A stretch of DNA of 9,997 nt from positions 1 through 9,997 of the forward strand of contig JAPUIV010000030.1 of NCBI GenBank assembly GCA_027296665.1, given 5' to 3'. Made by a program: the position numbers and the translations under genes. This stretch comes from Acidobacteriota bacterium (GTDB lineage Bacteria > Acidobacteriota > Polarisedimenticolia > JAPUIV01). The first letter of the stretch is position 1. Each line of letters begins with the position of its first letter. The notes under the pieces were generated by a model. It worked only from the letters and a program-made list of their open reading frames with translations, was not told the origin of the DNA and made no database searches. Positions 8,638-9,997 of the stretch are shown here, piece after piece.

Positions 8638-9997
8638 CACATCCGGAACACGCCGAAGCGGGTGTCCGGAATCGGCGCGTTCAGGGCGGCGGCCAGGGCA
8701 AGGGCCAGCGCTGAACGCGTCTCCACCGGATCGAGGATCCCGTCATCCCACAACCTCGCCGTGCTGTGGTAGGGGTTCCCCTCGTTCTCGTACTTTTCCA
8801 GGATCGGCCGCTTGAACTTCTCCTCTTCCCCTGCACGTACACTCTTCTTCTCCCGGGCGTACTGGGCGACCTTCACGGTCCAGAGGACGCTGGCGGCCTG
8901 CTCGCCGCCCATCACCGAGATCCGCGCGTTCGGCCACATCCACAGAAACCTCGGCGCGTAGGCGCGGCCGCACATGCCGTAGTTGCCGGCGCCGTAACTG
9001 CCGCCGATGATGACCGTCAGCTTCGGCACCCGGGCGTTGGCCACCGCCATCACCATCTTCGCCCCGTCCTTGGCGATCCCTCCGGTCTCGTACTTCTTTC
9101 CCACCATGAAGCCGGTGATGTTCTGCAGGAACAGCAACGGGATTCGCCGCTGGCAGCAAAGTTCGATGAAATGGGTCCCCTTGAGGGCGCTCTCCGAGAA
9201 CAGGATGCCGTTGTTTCCCAGGATCCCGACCGGGATGCCGTGGATGTGGGCGAATGTGCAGACCAGGGTGGTTCCGTAGCGCGCCTTGAACTCGTGCAGC
9301 TCGCTGCCGTCCACCATCCGCGCGATCACCTCGCGCACATCATACGTCTGGCGCGAATCGGCCGGCAGGATGCCGTAAATCTCCCGCGGGTCCAGTTCCG
9401 GTGGCCGCGGGCTTTCGAGGGCGACCCGGGGACGATCGGGAAGGCCGAGCCGGGCGGTGATCTCCCGCACCAGGGCGATGGCATGCTCGTCGGAGTCGGC
9501 AAGATGGTCGGCCACGCCGGACACCCGGGTATGAACATCGGCGCCGCCGAGATCTTCGGCGCTGACCTCCTCGCCGGTGGCCGCCTTCACCAGGGGCGGG
9601 CCGCCGAGGAAGATGGTGCCGGTTCCCTTGACGATCACCGCCTCATCGCTCATGGCCGGAACGTAGGCGCCGCCCGCCGTGCAGGATCCCAGCACCGCCG
9701 CGATCTGCGGGATCGATTCGGCCGACATGCGCGCCTGGTTGTAAAAGATGCGGCCGAAATGCTCCCGGTCGGGAAACACCTCCGCCTGCAGCGGCAGGAA
9801 GGCGCCGCCGGAGTCGACCAGATAGATGCAGGGAAGCCGGTTATCGCGGGCGATCTCCTGGGCGCGCAGATGTTTCTTTACCGTGAGCGGGAAGTAGGTG
9901 CCCCCCTTCACCGTCGCGTCGTTCGCCACGATCATCACCTTGCGGCCATTGACCTGGCCGATGCCGGTGACCAGGCCTGCCGACGGGGCGCCGTCCT
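8637..9997 (-). CDS. liuB: Methylcrotonyl-CoA carboxylase beta subunit (carboxyltransferase), 5' end off the window
   Basis: It transfers the carboxyl group from biotin to 3-methylcrotonyl-CoA, giving 3-methylglutaconyl-CoA. The visible frame codes for about 452 residues and is open to the right edge. Compared with a family length of roughly 535 residues, some 80 N-terminal residues are missing; the GTG at 9938 is internal, because upstream codons continue the family pattern (VTGIGQVNGRK). Hallmarks include VANDATVKGGTYFPLTVKKH, VDSGGAFLPLQ, DREHFGRIFYNQARMS, GSCTAGGAYVPAMSDE, the acyl-CoA and oxyanion-hole glycines (GTIFLGGPPLVKAATGEE), and GGSYGAGNYGMCGRAYAPRF with WPNARISVMGGEQAASVL. These fit MCC beta better than propionyl-CoA carboxylase beta. 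Geranyl-CoA carboxylase is a close relative, but the hydratase and HMG-CoA lyase next door favour MCC. A liuA-type isovaleryl-CoA dehydrogenase is expected further upstream. Confidence 0.95.
   Translation of the reverse strand, partial: DGAPSAGLVTGIGQVNGRKVMIVANDATVKGGTYFPLTVKKHLRAQEIARDNRLPCIYLVDSGGAFLPLQAEVFPDREHFGRIFYNQARMSAESIPQIAAVLGSCTAGGAYVPAMSDEAVIVKGTGTIFLGGPPLVKAATGEEVSAEDLGGADVHTRVSGVADHLADSDEHAIALVREITARLGLPDRPRVALESPRPPELDPREIYGILPADSRQTYDVREVIARMVDGSELHEFKARYGTTLVCTFAHIHGIPVGILGNNGILFSESALKGTHFIELCCQRRIPLLFLQNITGFMVGKKYETGGIAKDGAKMVMAVANARVPKLTVIIGGSYGAGNYGMCGRAYAPRFLWMWPNARISVMGGEQAASVLWTVKVAQYAREKKSVRAGEEEKFKRPILEKYENEGNPYHSTARLWDDGILDPVETRSALALALAAALNAPIPDTRFGVFRM

Overview
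This GC-rich window comes from a diderm (Gram-negative-type) bacterium. Two outer-membrane β-barrel genes, one TonB-dependent, sit beside a leucine-catabolism operon. No gene identifies the phylum. The order liuB-liuC-liuD-liuE is the one known from Pseudomonas. The separate biotin carboxylase and biotin-carrier genes and the AlgE-type barrel also occur in several GC-rich, respiring diderm groups, so I do not assign the organism further.

Layout, left to right. (1) 3-983, plus strand: the C-terminal part of MutS2, with coiled coil, KOW-like segment and Smr nuclease domain; the rest lies off the left edge. (2) 987-2331, minus strand: an alginate-export-family outer-membrane barrel whose frame is broken by one extra base in a seven-G tract (1585-1591). 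It converges on mutS2 with only 3 bp between the stop codons. (3) 2476-4497, minus strand: a BtuB-like TonB-dependent receptor. Its leader carries a cobalamin riboswitch (4658-4891), a good sigma70-type promoter (4903-4932) and a candidate hairpin that would hide the Shine-Dalgarno sequence (arms 4508-4515 and 4562-4569). (4) 4938 to the right edge, minus strand: five tightly packed leucine-degradation genes. In transcription order they are the methylcrotonyl-CoA carboxylase beta subunit (5' end off the window), methylglutaconyl-CoA hydratase, the MCC alpha biotin carboxylase half, the MCC alpha biotin-carrier half and HMG-CoA lyase. Adjacent genes overlap by 1-4 bases or abut.

Function. The right half converts 3-methylcrotonyl-CoA to acetyl-CoA plus acetoacetate: carboxylation (beta, BC and BCCP parts together), hydration, then cleavage. 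The isovaleryl-CoA dehydrogenase gene (liuA) would be expected just beyond the right edge. The middle is a B12-repressed vitamin B12 uptake receptor, and the porin may be transcribed with it.

Nothing here looks like a wholly new system. The points most worth a second look are the frameshifted porin at its G7 tract, the MCC alpha subunit split inside its BT domain, and the architecture of the riboswitch leader, including possible read-through from the leucine operon into the B12 receptor.
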